A DNA stretch of 64,000 nt from assembly GCA_027422505.1 (NCBI GenBank), contig JAPQWV010000655.1, positions 124,001 through 188,000 of the forward strand, read 5' to 3'. Below, piece after piece: positions 11,400-23,310 of the stretch. Made by a program: the position numbers and the translations under genes. Numbering within the stretch: the stretch's first letter is position 1; every line of letters starts with the position of its first letter. The stretch comes from Craterostigma plantagineum. Taxonomy: Eukaryota > Streptophyta > Magnoliopsida > Lamiales > Linderniaceae. The notes under the pieces were generated by a model. The model was not told the DNA's origin and did no database searches. It was given only the letters and a program-made list of their open reading frames with translations.

Positions 11400-13838
11400 A
11401 TGGTCGGTGTTGCGACCACGAACTCTGCCGTGAATATAATATCCACAGCTAATGGTACAATATTTTATGCTTGGAAAAAATAAAGCACCTAAGGAAATTG
11501 CAGTTAAACAGAGGAAGCTTAAGGACTCTCACAAAGAGCATAAAGAAAAATTAATTCGATGCTTCTTCTGCAAGAAAACTTCTCATATAAAGAAGGATTG
11601 TGCCAAATATCATGCTTGGCGTCTAACGAAAAATTTGATTTTTGTAAGCGCTGAAATCAATTTGATTCCCGTTCAGAGACATACTTGGTGGGTTGATTCT
11701 GCTGCTACAACTCATATAAGTATGTCTATGAAGGACTGCCTAAACTGTCGAAAGCCAAGTGATGTCGAACGATTCATCTATATGGGGGCTGGAGAAGCAG
11801 TTGAAGTTCAAGGCGTCGGGACATTTAGATTAATGTTAAGCTCTGTGTTCTTTTTGGATCCGAATAACACTTTCGTCGTTCCGTCGTTTAGACGGAACTT
11901 GATTTCGGTTTCTGTTTTGGACAAAGAAGGTTATTTTTGTTCATTTGGTAACAGAAAGTGTGTTATTCATTTTAAATCTTCGGCTATTGGAACCAGTAAC
12001 TTATCTGAACATGATAATCTGTATCTACTTGATACAGTAAACTACAGAGAGTCCCATAATGTGGAAACTAGAGGAACTAAGCGCAAGTTTCCATCCGAGA
12101 ATTCATTTGGTTTATGGCATAAGCGTTTGGGTCATATATCCGAAAGGAGAATTGATAAGCTTCTGTCTGATGGAATTCTAGAAACACTTGATAAATCCGG
12201 AGATTATTTATGTATCGAGTGTGTAAAGGGTAAAACAACAAATAAAAGAAAACTAAATGCTGAGAGAGCTAAGGAAGTCTTAGAACTGATTCATACGGAT
12301 GTGTGTGGTCCATTCCCTATGGTTTCTTGGAATGGACAATGCTATTTTATCATGTTCATCGATGATTACTCTCGTTACGGTTATTTGTACATAATTCATG
12401 AGAAGTCTGAAGCACTTGACGTTTTAAGGTGTTTAAAGCCGAAGTCAAAAATCGACACGGCAAAACGATTAAGGCTGTCAGATCCAACCGTGGTGGAGAA
12501 TACTACGGGAGGCATGACGGATCAGGTGAACAAAGTTCAGGGCCGTTTGCTAAGTTTCTAGAGGAGTGTGGGATCGTCCTCAGTACACCATGCCAGGAAG
12601 TCCAAATGTACGGTGTTGCTGAGAGACGAAATAGAACCCTTCAGGATATGGTGAGAAGTATGATTGCTCGTACGACTTTACCTCACTCTCTCTGGGGCGA
12701 CGCATTAAGAACTGCAGCCTACATTCTTAACAGAGTCCCTACTAAAGCTACGAACAGTAACCCTTACGAGTTATGGACGGGTAAAAGGCCGTTCTTAGGC
12801 ATTTACGAGTTTGGGGACGTCCTACTGAGGCACGGCCTTACAGGCCGGGCGAGAGAAATTGGACTCAAGGACTGTTAGTAGCTACTTCGTAGGTTATCCG
12901 GAAAAATCACGAGGCTATAAATTTTATGATCCCACATCAAGAACATTTTTCGAGACAGGAAATGCCAGGTTCTTTGAGGATCTTGAGTTTGGGGAGGATA
13001 AGGATAATCGAAATGATTTTCTATTCGAAGAAGAGGGTTCAAAAATTCCTCTTCATACAGCTCAGGTCGGTCAGGACGAAATTTTTGTCCCTATGGTTAT
13101 CCGACCCCGAGATATAGACGAAGATGAAATCGTTCCTCCAGCATACCTCACCTGTAGCTGTTCATCACGATCAGTCTTATGAAGGTGAAGCTGAAGCTGA
13201 TCATCAAGTACAAACTCATGAACCTCAGATTGAACCGGCGCCTCTACGGAGGTCAACGCGAGAAAGGAGAAATGCAATTCCGGATGATTACTGTGTATTT
13301 CTTCACGAGCATGAGGATACCATTGATTTAGTGGGAGATGATCCCCTTACTTACCGAGAGGCAATGGAAAGCTCTAAGGCTTGCGAATGGACCAATGCCA
13401 TAAAGGAGGAAATCCAGTCCATGAAGGACAACGACGTTTGGGATCTCGTCTCATTACCTGAAGGCGTAAACCGATTGGTTGCAAATGGGTATTTAAAACC
13501 AAACGGGATTCACTGGGTAACATTGAGAGATATAAAGCTCGTCTTGTCGCGAAAGGATTTACTCAGAGGGAAGGCATAGATTATAAAGAGACTTTCTCTC
13601 CAGTTTCATCGAAAGACTCTTTTAGAATTATCATGGCGCTTGTGGCACATTTTGACCTTGAGTTGCATCAAATGGATGTAAAGACAACTTTCCTCAATGG
13701 AGATCTCGAGGAAACTATATATATGTTGCAGTGGGTTTAGCTTCGGACAACTCTAGCCCACTGGTCTGTAAACTAAAGAAATCCATCTACGGACTCAAGC
13801 ATGCTTCTCGTCAGTGGTTCAAAAGCTTCACCACACTA
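11400..13838 (+). pseudogene. copia gag-pol, 5' half (gag, protease, integrase, start of RT)
   Basis: An ATG at 11400 opens a gag-like N-terminus (MVGVATTNSAVNII) that is joined after some 15 codons to the gag C-terminus, so most of gag is deleted. A zinc knuckle of form CX2CX4HX4C is encoded at about 11560-11612, followed by the aspartic protease motif DSAATTH (near 11691) and the integrase HHCC zinc domain (HKRLGH then CIEC, 12118-12230). The integrase core begins HTDVCGPF near 12290. A frameshift at about 12430 moves the rest of integrase (GVAERRNRTLQDM) to another frame, and further shifts occur near 12860 and 13560. RT begins near 13380 (WTNAIKEEIQSM) and continues to 13740 (HQMDVKTTFLNGDLEE). 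The reading frame is clearly dead. Confidence 0.9.
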
Positions 13839-13840
13839 TT

Positions 13841-15581
13841 TTTTTGGTAAATGAAAGATTCATTAACCACCGGGCCTGGTTTTTTACTTACAAATATCTC
13901 ACCAAACCATAACCTCTAACAGTTAACAGATAACAAAATACGATTATAAATGTCTAAGTCAGATGCACCCTTTGCCCTGCAAACACTCCTAATCCTGTAA
14001 TTCATCTCCATTGCAATCTGATGAAAAATCTGCTCCTCCGTCAGAGAACCCACATCATGCAATCGCCTGTTTCGCTCCTTCCAAATATGATATACCACTG
14101 CTGAAAAACAAGCTAATAAAATCCAGTTATAGGTCTTCTTCCTCCTTCCTGTGCAGATCAACCACTCACAGCATTCTTCCCATGAAGAGAAATCTAATCT
14201 GCAATTTAACCATACATTCAACTTTTGCAACAGAGCTTTGCTGAACCTACAGTTTACAATCAGGTGCTCTAATGTTTCCTCCTCCATCTTACATAACGGG
14301 CAGCTTGTGTCACTAATCGTCATCCCCCAGTTACGCATCCTGTCCTTAGTAAGCAATCTCCTATGTACCGTTAACCATAAAATGAAAGAATGTTTTGGAA
14401 TGTTGTACCTGTTCCATACAGCATTACAAGCTGGAAATCTGGTTCCTTCTCCTTTAATCCATTCATACCCAGACTTAACCGTATATCGCCCATCAGCCGA
14501 CTGAGCCCAATCTTCTCCCCTGTATCCCAGTTGAAATCTACTCTTGATCCGATGTAGTTTTTTCCAATACCAACACGAGTCAGTTGCTGGTATGAATTCC
14601 CAGAAATTGGACCCCTTCAAATAAATTACATGAATCCACTTGATCCACAGTGTATCCGTCTTCTTTGTTATCTCCCAAATTTGTTTCCCTGCTAGTGCCA
14701 CATTCCAGGATACACAATCTCTGATATTTAGGCCTCCAAGCTTCTTTGGTAAGCACACCCTGTCCCAGTTGAGTAGTGGGACAGCTTTCCCACTCGACTT
14801 CCATCCCCACAAAAACCGTCGACATATCCGATCCACCTCCTTGGATACAGCTGTAGGCAGCAAGAAAATAGAGCCCCAATAGCCGTGCGTTGCCAGCAGG
14901 ACATAGTTGATAAGGCACAGTCGACCCGCATATGACAAATTTCTTGTTGACCAGCATTTAATACGTGTAGTAATCTTCTCAACCAGTGTGTGGCACGCCT
15001 GTTGGGTCCATTTTGTGGGTGCTAAAGGCACTCCCAAATATCGCATGGGGTAGCTGCCCATTTGGAAACCAGTAATCTCCATAATTTGCTGCGCCTTGTG
15101 AGGAGATATGCCAGCCAGATATAGGCTGGACTTCTGTTTATTTGCCTCCAGTCCGGACACTTTCTTGAATTGATCCAAGGCTTCCTTAACCACAGACACA
15201 GCTTGTTCCTGGCCTTTGCAGAAAATCATGAGATCGTCAGCGAAGCATAGGTTAATCAGTCCAATGTTTTTGCATAGAGGGTGAAATATGAATCTGGGAT
15301 CATACTTGAGGCTTGCAGCTGTCTGGTGAAGTATTCCATCACTATAGCAAAAAGGAGAGGAGACATGGGATCACCTTGTCTAAGTCCCCGATTTCCTTTA
15401 AACAGTCCCTCTCTTGCCCCATTCAGGGAGATGGTATAGGATACCGTGGAAACACATTCCATGATCCACCCGACAAACTTCTTAGGAAATCTAAGAAGGC
15501 TTAACCATTGCTCCAGAAACCTCCATTCCACAGTATCATAAGCCTTCAGCAGATCCACCTTGAGGAGCGCCCTAGCATAAG
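13841..15581 (-). mobile_element. 5'-truncated LINE (non-LTR retrotransposon) inserted in copia RT
   Basis: A 1.74-kb minus-strand insert is flanked by a perfect 16-bp target-site duplication, GCTTCACCACACTATT (13825-13840 and 15582-15597). The 3' end shows only a short T run on the plus strand. It encodes the later half of a plant L1-type ORF2: RT motifs LKVDLLKAYDTVEW and GLRQGDPMSPLLF (15256-15645 frame), the catalytic FADDL near 15233-15247, then a thumb/connection region and the zf-RVT domain (CPLCKMEEETLEHLIVNC) ending at 13916. A frameshift lies just upstream of FADD. Truncation at the 5' end and a long duplication are the hallmarks of target-primed reverse transcription. Confidence 0.93.
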
Positions 15582-15597
15582 GCTTCACCACACTATT

Positions 15598-16450
15598 ACC
15601 TCTTTTGGTTTTGAGGCTAACTCTGTTGAGGATTGTGTGTATCACAAATTCAGTGGGAGCAGGTTTATCTTTTTGGTCTTGTACGTAGACGACATCTTAC
15701 TAGCTAGCAGCGATATTAATTTACTTCGGGACACCAAGAGATTTCTTTCGGGTAATTTTGACATGAAAGATCTAGGGGAAGCTTCTTTTGTATTAGGGAT
15801 CCAGATTCACCGTGATCGCTCACAGGGAACTCTTGGATTTATCACAAAAGAGCTACATTGAAAAGGTACTGCAAAGGTTTAGCATGGAAAATTGTCGTCC
15901 ACATGACACTCCAGTCTCAAAAGGTGATAAATTCAGCCTCAAACAGTGTCCGGATAACATTTTAGAATCCAAGCACATGAAGGATATACCATATGCGTCG
16001 GCAGTGGGAAGTTTAATGTACGCACAGGTTTGCACCAGACCTGATTTGGCGTTCATTGTAGGACTGCTTGGTCGATACCAAAGCAATCTGGGTAGAGAAC
16101 ATTGGGTAGCAGCCAAAAGGGTCTTTCGATATCTTCAAAAGACGAATGATTATATGCTCACATACAGAAAGTCAGAGTATTTGGAGATCATTGGGTATTG
16201 TGACACTGATTTTGCGGGATGCCTGGACAGCCGCAAATCGACATCTGGTTATGTTTTTATGTTGGCTGGGGGAGCGATTTCTTGGAGGAGTGTCAAACAG
16301 ACACTTATCGCTTCATCTACGATGGAGGCAGAATTTATAGCTTGCTACGAGGCCTCCAACCAGGCTGTTTGGCTCCGCAATTTAGTGACAGGACTTAAAG
16401 TTGTCAATTCTGTTGAACGATCAATAAAGCTATTCTGTGACAACAATTAG
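15598..16450 (+). pseudogene. copia pol, 3' half (RT catalytic region and RNase H)
   Basis: Downstream of the LINE the copia reverse transcriptase resumes with the catalytic YVDD motif (15682-15693, LYVDDILLASSD) and continues through LGIQIHRDRSQGTL to the RNase H domain (GYCDTDFAGCLDSRKSTSGY, then SSTMEAEF). One frame change lies near 15830. A TAG stop interrupts the RNase H C-terminus at 16448-16450. The same stop is present in the right-arm copy, so it predates the duplication. Residual coding-like sequence continues to about 16657. Confidence 0.9.
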
Positions 16451-17088
16451 GCACTCCTGTATTCCAATAACAACAGAAGCTCTTCTGGGTCTACGCACAT
16501 AGACATTAAGTTCCTGGTCGTGAAAGAACGAGTTCAGAGTAGATATATAATCATTGAGCATATAGGAACGAATTTTATGATTGCAGATCCACTTACTAAA
16601 GCGTTAGCGCCCGCTACATTTCATGAGCATGTTGCTCGTATGGGTGTAACGAATTAAGTTTTATGTCTTATCGTGGATTCTGTTATTCTGTGTTTAATGA
16701 TTATTGAATAAAGTTTCTTTAATACATGTTTGTGTCATGACATTTGGGTTTTTCAGATATCCATTAGTTTATCTCTGAATTCTGATCTCACTAAATTAGG
16801 ACAAGTTGGAAATAAACATGCGTGATCAACTGAGCATGTAATTTCCATGCTACACATCCACACTTGGTCTATGTCGTTCGATGGAGTTGGTGTCCGTGAT
16901 TACTGTGGGTTGAGTTACGATAAATGTATAACGACTACCCCTCTTTAGTTCTTGCATCGACAATATTGGTGGACGAGATTGGTTTCATATGCGACACTTT
17001 GGTTATAGCTATATATCGGTACGATATTAAGTATACGACGAAGAGTGCTTATTGGATAAATACAACGTCTTATAGTCCAATGGGAGAT

Positions 17089-17631
17089 TGTTAGGTTGGG
17101 ACTATTCGACTATGTATTTCTAACACGATTAACGTTCGGACATGTAGACGTACATGTATTGTGGTATTAGTCGTATGCCAAATATTGTAACTAAGTCAAA
17201 AGGACCCATTCGGTGATTAATTAAATTTAAGGGGGTCTGTCGCAATTAAATAAGATGTGTGGGGTTAATTAATATTTGTGTAGAATTCTTGGGGGTTGGA
17301 ACGTAAATATCTGATGGGCTTATTTACGGGCCAGCCCATTATGACATCTATATATATGGGTGTGGTCCCTAAGCGCTGTACAACGAAACACACATCCGTC
17401 GCTCTCGTAAAACCCTATCGACTGTCGTCTAAAGATCTTTGGGGTACCCATCTTCCCCAAGCTAAAGGTTTCCCGTACGCGTACTTGGAAGATCACATAC
17501 CCGGTTCTCAATAAGAATGCTATGGAATTCTCAGGTACGTTTTCTATTTCCGCTGTATTTGATTAATTGTCTTAATTAATCCAATCAAGGTTAAAGTCGT
17601 TTTCGGATCCATACGGTCACGAATCCCAACA
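17089..17631 (+). repeat. copia 3' LTR
   Basis: 543 bp beginning TGTTAGGTTGGGA directly after the purine tract and ending ATCCCAACA. It ends only 510 bp upstream of the synaptotagmin start codon, so it may affect that gene's transcription. The mirror copy is 62646-63188. Confidence 0.9.
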
Positions 17632-17903
17632 AATTCCACAACACTCAGACCCAAAATGATAATTGTACTTTTGAGTGCTGACACGATTGGCTATAGGGGG
17701 TCAATGAGAAGTCAAAGATTTTATTTTTAACAAGTATATGATTGGAAGTAGATATCGTAATTAAACCAGAATCGCAAAATCCCCAATTTATATTTTACTA
17801 GCGATTGTCCTCTCCGAACTTCTGCGTCGCGACCACACAATGGAGTGACACGTGTCCTTTCTTTGGGCGGGTTTCAGTTGAGCCTCTTCGTAACTTTCAA
17901 AAG

Positions 17904-17929
17904 CTCTCTCTCTCTCTCTCTCTCTCTCT
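17904..17929. repeat. (CT)13 microsatellite in the synaptotagmin 5' region
   Basis: Pure CT run about 213 bp upstream of the start codon, probably within the 5' UTR or promoter. The other arm has a longer tract (62341-62373), so the two copies differ here. Confidence 0.95.
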
Positions 17930-18141
17930 TTCAATGGCTATTCAATAAATTTCCTTCTCTAGTTTATAACGTTACTAAGAACCACCCTCCCCCTATACAA
18001 CCACTGTTTGTAGTTTTCCCATTCAATTAAGTTTGCTGTTGTCAACTCTTTTTTTCCATTTTTAACTTTCAAAATAATTTCTGTTCATTTCATCGATTCA
18101 TTTCCATTTCTGCGCTTTTTTATCTAACAACACAGAAAAAG

Positions 18142-21100
18142 ATGGGATTACTGAGCAGTTTACTGGGAATTTTCGGCTTTGGAATTGGTTTTCTCTTTGG
18201 TCTCTTGACTGGGTTTTTCTGTTTCCTGTACCCTCCATCAGAAGACATGAACGTGCGCACCCTCAAATTCTCAATCAGTTCTACATTAATTTTTTTTTTC
18301 AAATTAATTCAACTTAAAAATCTTTCTGATATCAGAATGGTACTTCATTTTTTCCATATTTTTTTTTGGTTTAGGAAGCTGAAACGAAGCCAATCAGTGA
18401 AGTTGATGATGCACTTATGTTAGAAGATATGATGTCTGAGATTCCTCTGTGGGTAAAAAGCCCTGATTATGAACGAGTGAGCATCTCCTCCTCAACCTTT
18501 CTATATCCCAAATTAAATCTTCTTTTTTTCTTTTACTTTTTTTTATTGGAATCTGTTTTGGTTCTTCCTTAGGTTGATTGGCTGAACAGATTCCTTCTAA
18601 ACATGTGGCCTTTCCTTGACAAGGTACATATGTTTATGTGGCATGTGTTTGTGTGTGTTTAAACGCAGGGAGCACTAATTTTTCTATTTCTCAGGCGATT
18701 TGTAAAGTGATTAGAACCACTACAGAACCAATATTTGCTGATTACATTGGGAAATATAATATTGAATCGATCGAATTCAAGAACCTTAGCCTCGGAAATC
18801 TTCCGCCAACTATTCATGGTGAGGTTGTCCACCAACTTCTTTCGATGGTAAAGAGTTATTGTAAGAAAACGAAAATTTCTTCGCCTCTATTCGACAGGGC
18901 TTAAGGTGATGGAGACAAACGAGAGGGAATTAGTTATGGAACCAGCAATGAAATGGGCAGGAAATCCAAACATTGTTGTTGCTATAACTATTGTATCTAT
19001 ACAAATCAGAATTCAGGTGATGATCATCTTCATCATTATTCATATGATATTTCCTTATTTTACATTTTTCTTCTTGTATTGTGCTTCTGATGAATCGCAA
19101 TACCTCACTCAGTTGGTGGATTTGCAAGTGTTTGCTGCTCCGAGGATTACTTTGAAGCCTCTTGTGCCAAATATTCCCTGTTTCGCAAACGTAGTTGTAT
19201 CATTGATGGACAAGGTTGCAATTAAATTAAGCTTTCTTTAATTAATAAGCTCTTCGACTCAATACAGTTCGAGTTTTTCTTGATCGATTCGATGTTAAAA
19301 AAATCCTGCAGCCACATATAGACTTTGGAATAAAGGTATTAGGTGCTGATATCATGTCCATCCCTGGCCTTTATAGATACATTCAGGTAATAATTATCCA
19401 TTACTTCTGATCACAGTATCATTATCATATATATTTGCTCTTTGTAAATTTTCTTTAATTTATTTTCCTCAGGAGAGAATCAAGAAAGAAGTTGCAAGTC
19501 TGTATCTCTGGCCAAAGTGTCTCGAATTGCCTGTTCTCGATGCCTCAGCGTAATTTGTTCGACTTCAATTTCTCTCAACAACACTCTAATTCTTTGATTA
19601 ATTTCTTACATCCTCACAATAATGAAAATATATATATGAAATGTGTGTGTGTTATTTACATTTTCTTTTTGCAGTGTGGCTGTGAAAAAGCCAGTCGGGA
19701 TTTTACACGTGAAAGTGTTGCGTGCATCGAAGCTTCTGAAGATGGATTTGCTAGGCTTATCCGATCCTTACGTGAAGCTAAGCCTAAGCGGCGACAAACG
19801 ACCTTCGTCGAAGAAAACGACCGTAAAGAAGAAGACATTAAACCCCGTTTGGAACGAGGACTTTAAGCTCTCCGTAAAAGACCCTCAGTCTCAAATTCTC
19901 CTCATAGACGTCTTCGATTGGGACAAGGTTCACTTCAGTTCATATTCAACCATTGAAAGAATAAGAATTTTTCGTTCTTTTGAAGCTCAATATTAACATT
20001 TTTGTATGTATAAAAGGTGGGCACACATGATAGATTGGGAAGTCAAATGTACCCAACGAAGCTGCTAACGGCGAACGAGCCAAAGGAAGTAACCCTCGAA
20101 CTGTTGAAGGACACGAGCAAATCGATCGAGCCTCACGGCGGAAGCAAGAAACAGAGAGGGTTGTTAACGCTTGAGCTCAAGTATGCGCCTTTCAGAGAGG
20201 ATTTACTAAGCGATAGTTTTAGTGGAGTTATTGCGGAAGGGTATAATCGTAAAAGCAGCGTTCTCCAACGGGATGATCCAAGTGGAGCTGGCTTACTTCT
20301 CGTGACAGTGCAAGGCGCTCACGACGTGGAGGGTTCGCGCCATAATAATCCTTACGTCGCGGTGATTTTCAGGGGAGAGACTAAAAAATCAAAGGTAATT
20401 TTTTATTATTATTTTCTTAACAAGGGCGTAGTCTCCAGTGTTAGGGGTATGGGTGATTCTGCTCCCTCATATTTCGAAATGTCACTTGTTAAATGTGCTG
20501 CGTAACGATGCTCACGTGCGTTTAAGTCAAAGAAGAAGAGTTATGAGAGTTTTAAGTTGATTAAAATGAAATTCTCTTACGTATTAAATTCATCTCAACT
20601 AGCGGTTACATTAATGTTTTGGCCCAAATAGGTTCATTGGTGATTAAAAGCGACATTTTAGAATATGGAAACTAGAACGGAAACGCCCATACCCCAAACA
20701 CTGAACTAAAAACGTGGTCATTCCTTTTAATAAACCATATGTTGACAGTTCACGGTTGATTTTACATATTTGAATAGCCGTAGCAGATGAAACTTTTCGC
20801 ACATTTGCAGATGATGAGGAAGACTCGAAACCCACTGTGGAACGAAGAGTTCCAATTCTTGCTCGAAGAACCTCCATTGAAGGACAACATCCATATCGAA
20901 GTTGTCAGCAAAAGGACGAGCTTTAGCCTCTATTCGAAGGTACGTTACTTACAAAATATATGATTGAAAGTCGCATCATAACTGCAGTAATCACAATCTT
21001 GAAACTGCACTTAAGAAAGATCATATTATACATACAGTAGAAACTCTATAAATTAATACGGTTGGGACAGGCCAAATTTATTAATTAAAAGAGTTATTAA

Positions 21101-21703
21101 TTAATCGATAAATTAATAATTATTAATTTATCGATAAATTAATATTTTATTAATTTATAGTGTATATAACTTTCAAACTTCCCAAACATCAAATGCAAGG
21201 GGAAATTTCTTGTTGACCTATGAGAAAACAATGCCAGGAATTCTTACAATGATAAGGACAACTAGAGATAATGTGCAAGGGTAAATTGATTTCAACAAAA
21301 AACAAATGACAATTGATTCATTTTTCAAGTAATCTTTGTTCATGTAATATGAGAATGTTTTTACTTATGGAATTATTAATTTATAATTTATACGGGACCT
21401 ATAGAATTATCAAAAGTCTATTATCTTATAATTTTAGAGAATTATTAATTTAGTACGTTATCCCCAAGTCGGGACCGGCCGGAAATATTATATTAAAGAG
21501 TTTATTAAATTATCGAGTATTAATTTATAGAGTTTTTACTGTATATAGTTCAATTAGTACTTTTATTATTGCAGGAATCTTTAGGGCATGTGGACATTCA
21601 TCTTGGTGATGTCGTGCACAACGGTCGTATCAATCAGAAGTACCATTTGATAGATTCAAAGAATGGTGTTATTCATGTTGAGCTAAGGTGGAAATCCATA
21701 TGA
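18142..21703 (+). CDS. SYT: Plant synaptotagmin (SYT2/SYT3-like), TM-SMP-C2A-C2B, left-arm copy
   Basis: Twelve exons with GT-AG borders and matching phases: 18142-18252, 18375-18476, 18573-18623, 18695-18818, 18898-19016, 19113-19214, 19312-19386, 19473-19549, 19675-19927, 20017-20394, 20811-20939, 21575-21703; 1650 nt, 549 residues, no internal stop. Residues 3-30 are a glycine-rich membrane anchor. The SMP lipid-transfer domain lies at about 65-250 (PLWVKSPDYERVDWLN, then PLVPNIPCFA). C2A at about 258-375 keeps five acidic Ca2+ ligands (D278, D284, D335, D337, D343). C2B at about 430-535 has E443/N449 and serine/lysine in place of ligands, as is usual for the plant family. Family members tether ER to plasma membrane and bind acidic lipids. 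Intron 11 holds an Emigrant-like MITE, and a copia LTR ends 510 bp upstream. Length matches the family. Exact paralogue number is not certain. Confidence 0.93.
21035..21541. mobile_element. Emigrant-like MITE (pogo/Tc1-mariner type) in synaptotagmin intron 11, left arm
   Basis: About 507 bp with terminal inverted repeats CAGTAGAAACTCTATAAATT / CAGTAAAAACTCTATAAATT and TA at both ends (21033-21034, 21542-21543). This end sequence and the TA duplication match the Emigrant family known from Arabidopsis. The interior is very AT-rich with nested TTAATTAAT/ATTAATTAA palindromes and has no coding. It sits wholly inside an intron. Confidence 0.85.
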
Positions 21704-22483
21704 TCCATTGTTAGAAGCAACTATGATATCCTCCATATATATGAAGGTTTTGCATGTAGAGCGTTCAATTTTAATTCATAAGACGAGAAGATTTCTGAAT
21801 ATCGGTTAAGCCAAGTGTTGGAAGACATATAACAATTAATTGGAAGACTGTTATTATAAAGTTTCCTATTCATAATACTAGTGTGTTTATCACACCCAAT
21901 AAGTGTGCAAATAATTTAAGTATTTATATTTTGAAGATTTTATTAAGTTATTTAAAAAATAAAATTTTATTTTAAGGATACAATTGCAATAAATTAAAGG
22001 GTAAAGTCCGCTATACCCCTACGTAGTTTTACTAAAATGCAAGATATGATTTTTTATAAACATCCTTATGATTTTGAATAGCACGGTCAACACTTTCCAC
22101 GCGTGTTTGCATCACATCCGCTGCTACTGCGACTACGATAGGATTTTACCACATATATTTGAAAGAATATGACTAAAAGACCCCTCTAAGTCATCATGTT
22201 CTTCCCAATGATTATTTAAAAAAATGGCATTTGACATAGTCAACGTTAAAAAATAGCCTCCTAAATGGTAAAAGACCAATGTACACTTACTTTGCGTGAA
22301 AGACTATTTTACCCTTCTTTAGTGGCAATCAACAACACTTAACGAGAATCTGAAAAGGCAACAGTAAATAAAAAAGCACCCATTAACCCTTTCACTTTAC
22401 ATTCACGGGCCTTTGCAAAATCGATCAAGATTCCCTCTTCTCTTCACACCTTTCTTCACAGTCGAATTTCAAGCTCCGAATCC
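21704..22483. other. Interval between synaptotagmin and the DUF1985 remnant
   Basis: The first part is the likely 3' UTR of synaptotagmin. From about 21995 the text changes to GGTAAAGTCCGCTATACCCC and later AAAGACTATTTTACCC-like phrases, which resemble long terminal repeats of Mutator-like elements. No matching inverted partner was found beyond the DUF1985 remnant, so this is only a suspicion. No gene is seen. Confidence 0.4.
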
Positions 22484-22599
22484 ATGGCATTTCAGGCGAG
22501 ATCCCAAACAGTGAAGGTAATTTTTTTAATTTATGAAGAATCCGTCGGCAATTGAAGCTCCGAATTGCACGGGATCCTAATTTGAGGTCGCAGGCTACC

Positions 22600-23310
22600 C
22601 TAATTCGAAGCACAGGGTACTCGTACTTGCAATGGTAGGGGACCCGTGCTTTGAAGGTCAGGGATTCGTGTGGAAGTGCAGGGGATCCGTGGGGCAAAGC
22701 GCAGGGGTCCATGCAATGGACTCGTGCTTTGTCGCGCTGGGGACATTTGAAGCATAGCACAGGACCCATGCTTGCTAGCGCTAGAGACCCGTGCGATGCC
22801 GCGCTGGGGACCCGTGCGTGCCAGCGCGGGACGCTCGCAACATAGCACGGGACCCGTGCGCGCTATCGAGGGACCCGTGCGCGCTATCGAGGGACCCGTG
22901 CGTGCCAACGCGGGGACCCGTGCTTTGTCGCGCTGGGGACCCTCGAAGCATAGCACGGGACCCGCGCGCATAAGCACGGGACCCATGCTTGCTGTGCTGG
23001 GGACCCGTGCGCGCTAGCGAGGGACTCTCGCAACATGCGCGCGGGATCCATGCTTGCTGTGCTAGGGACCCGTGCGCGCTAGCGAGGGACCCGTGCTACA
23101 TAGCACGGGACCCGTGCTTGCTAGTGTTGCGGACCCATGCGTGCAACTGCTGTGGACCCGCACATAAGAGCAGGGGTCCTGCGCAGCACGCACGGGTCCC
23201 CAGCGCAGCATAGCTGAGAGTCCCACTTGAGGGCGTTGTGGACCAGTACGTGCATGGCACTAGCCCCGTACGTAAGCTCAGGGTCCCCGCACAGCATGGC
23301 AGGGAACCCG
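22600..23310. repeat. GC-rich minisatellite, GGGACCCGTGC core, left arm
   Basis: About 700 bp of imperfect tandem units of roughly 20-30 bp with core GGGACCCGTGC followed by variable GCGCTAGCGA, GTGCCAGCGC or TTTGTCGCGCTG. Two adjacent 21-bp units (GGGACCCGTGCGCGCTATCGA) are exact. The GC content is far above the surrounding DNA. Long open frames on both strands here are a by-product of the repeat. It occupies the first intron of the DUF1985 remnant. Confidence 0.9.

Larger units (their letters stand above)
9553..17631 (+). mobile_element. Decayed Ty1/copia retrotransposon, 8.1 kb, carrying a nested LINE
   Basis: Two similar LTRs (about 9553-10048 and 17089-17631) bracket a plus-strand gag-pol region. 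A primer-binding site, TAGTATCAGAGCC, follows the 5' LTR and a purine-rich tract, GGGAGAT, precedes the 3' LTR, which begins TGTTAGGTTGGGA and ends CCCAACA. The domain order gag knuckle, protease, integrase, reverse transcriptase, RNase H is that of Ty1/copia. Coding is broken by frameshifts and stops and by the LINE at 13841-15581. The 5' LTR lacks the first 45 bp or so seen in the 3' LTR. The 3' end from 16277 belongs to the large inverted repeat. Confidence 0.9.

Noticed and set aside
20401..20505. Open frame running past synaptotagmin exon 10 into the intron
   Set aside because: The exon ends at AAG followed by GTAATT and the next exon resumes with a conserved C2B sequence; the read-through frame has no homology-like features.
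21995..22440. Mutator-like terminal inverted repeat next to the DUF1985 remnant
   Set aside because: The wording resembles MULE ends but no inverted partner was found downstream of 25443, so no element could be delimited.
22600..23310. Several overlapping open frames on both strands in the GC-rich minisatellite
   Set aside because: They follow the repeat period, are open on both strands because the GC-rich units lack stop codons, and show no domain or intron structure; treated as a repeat only.
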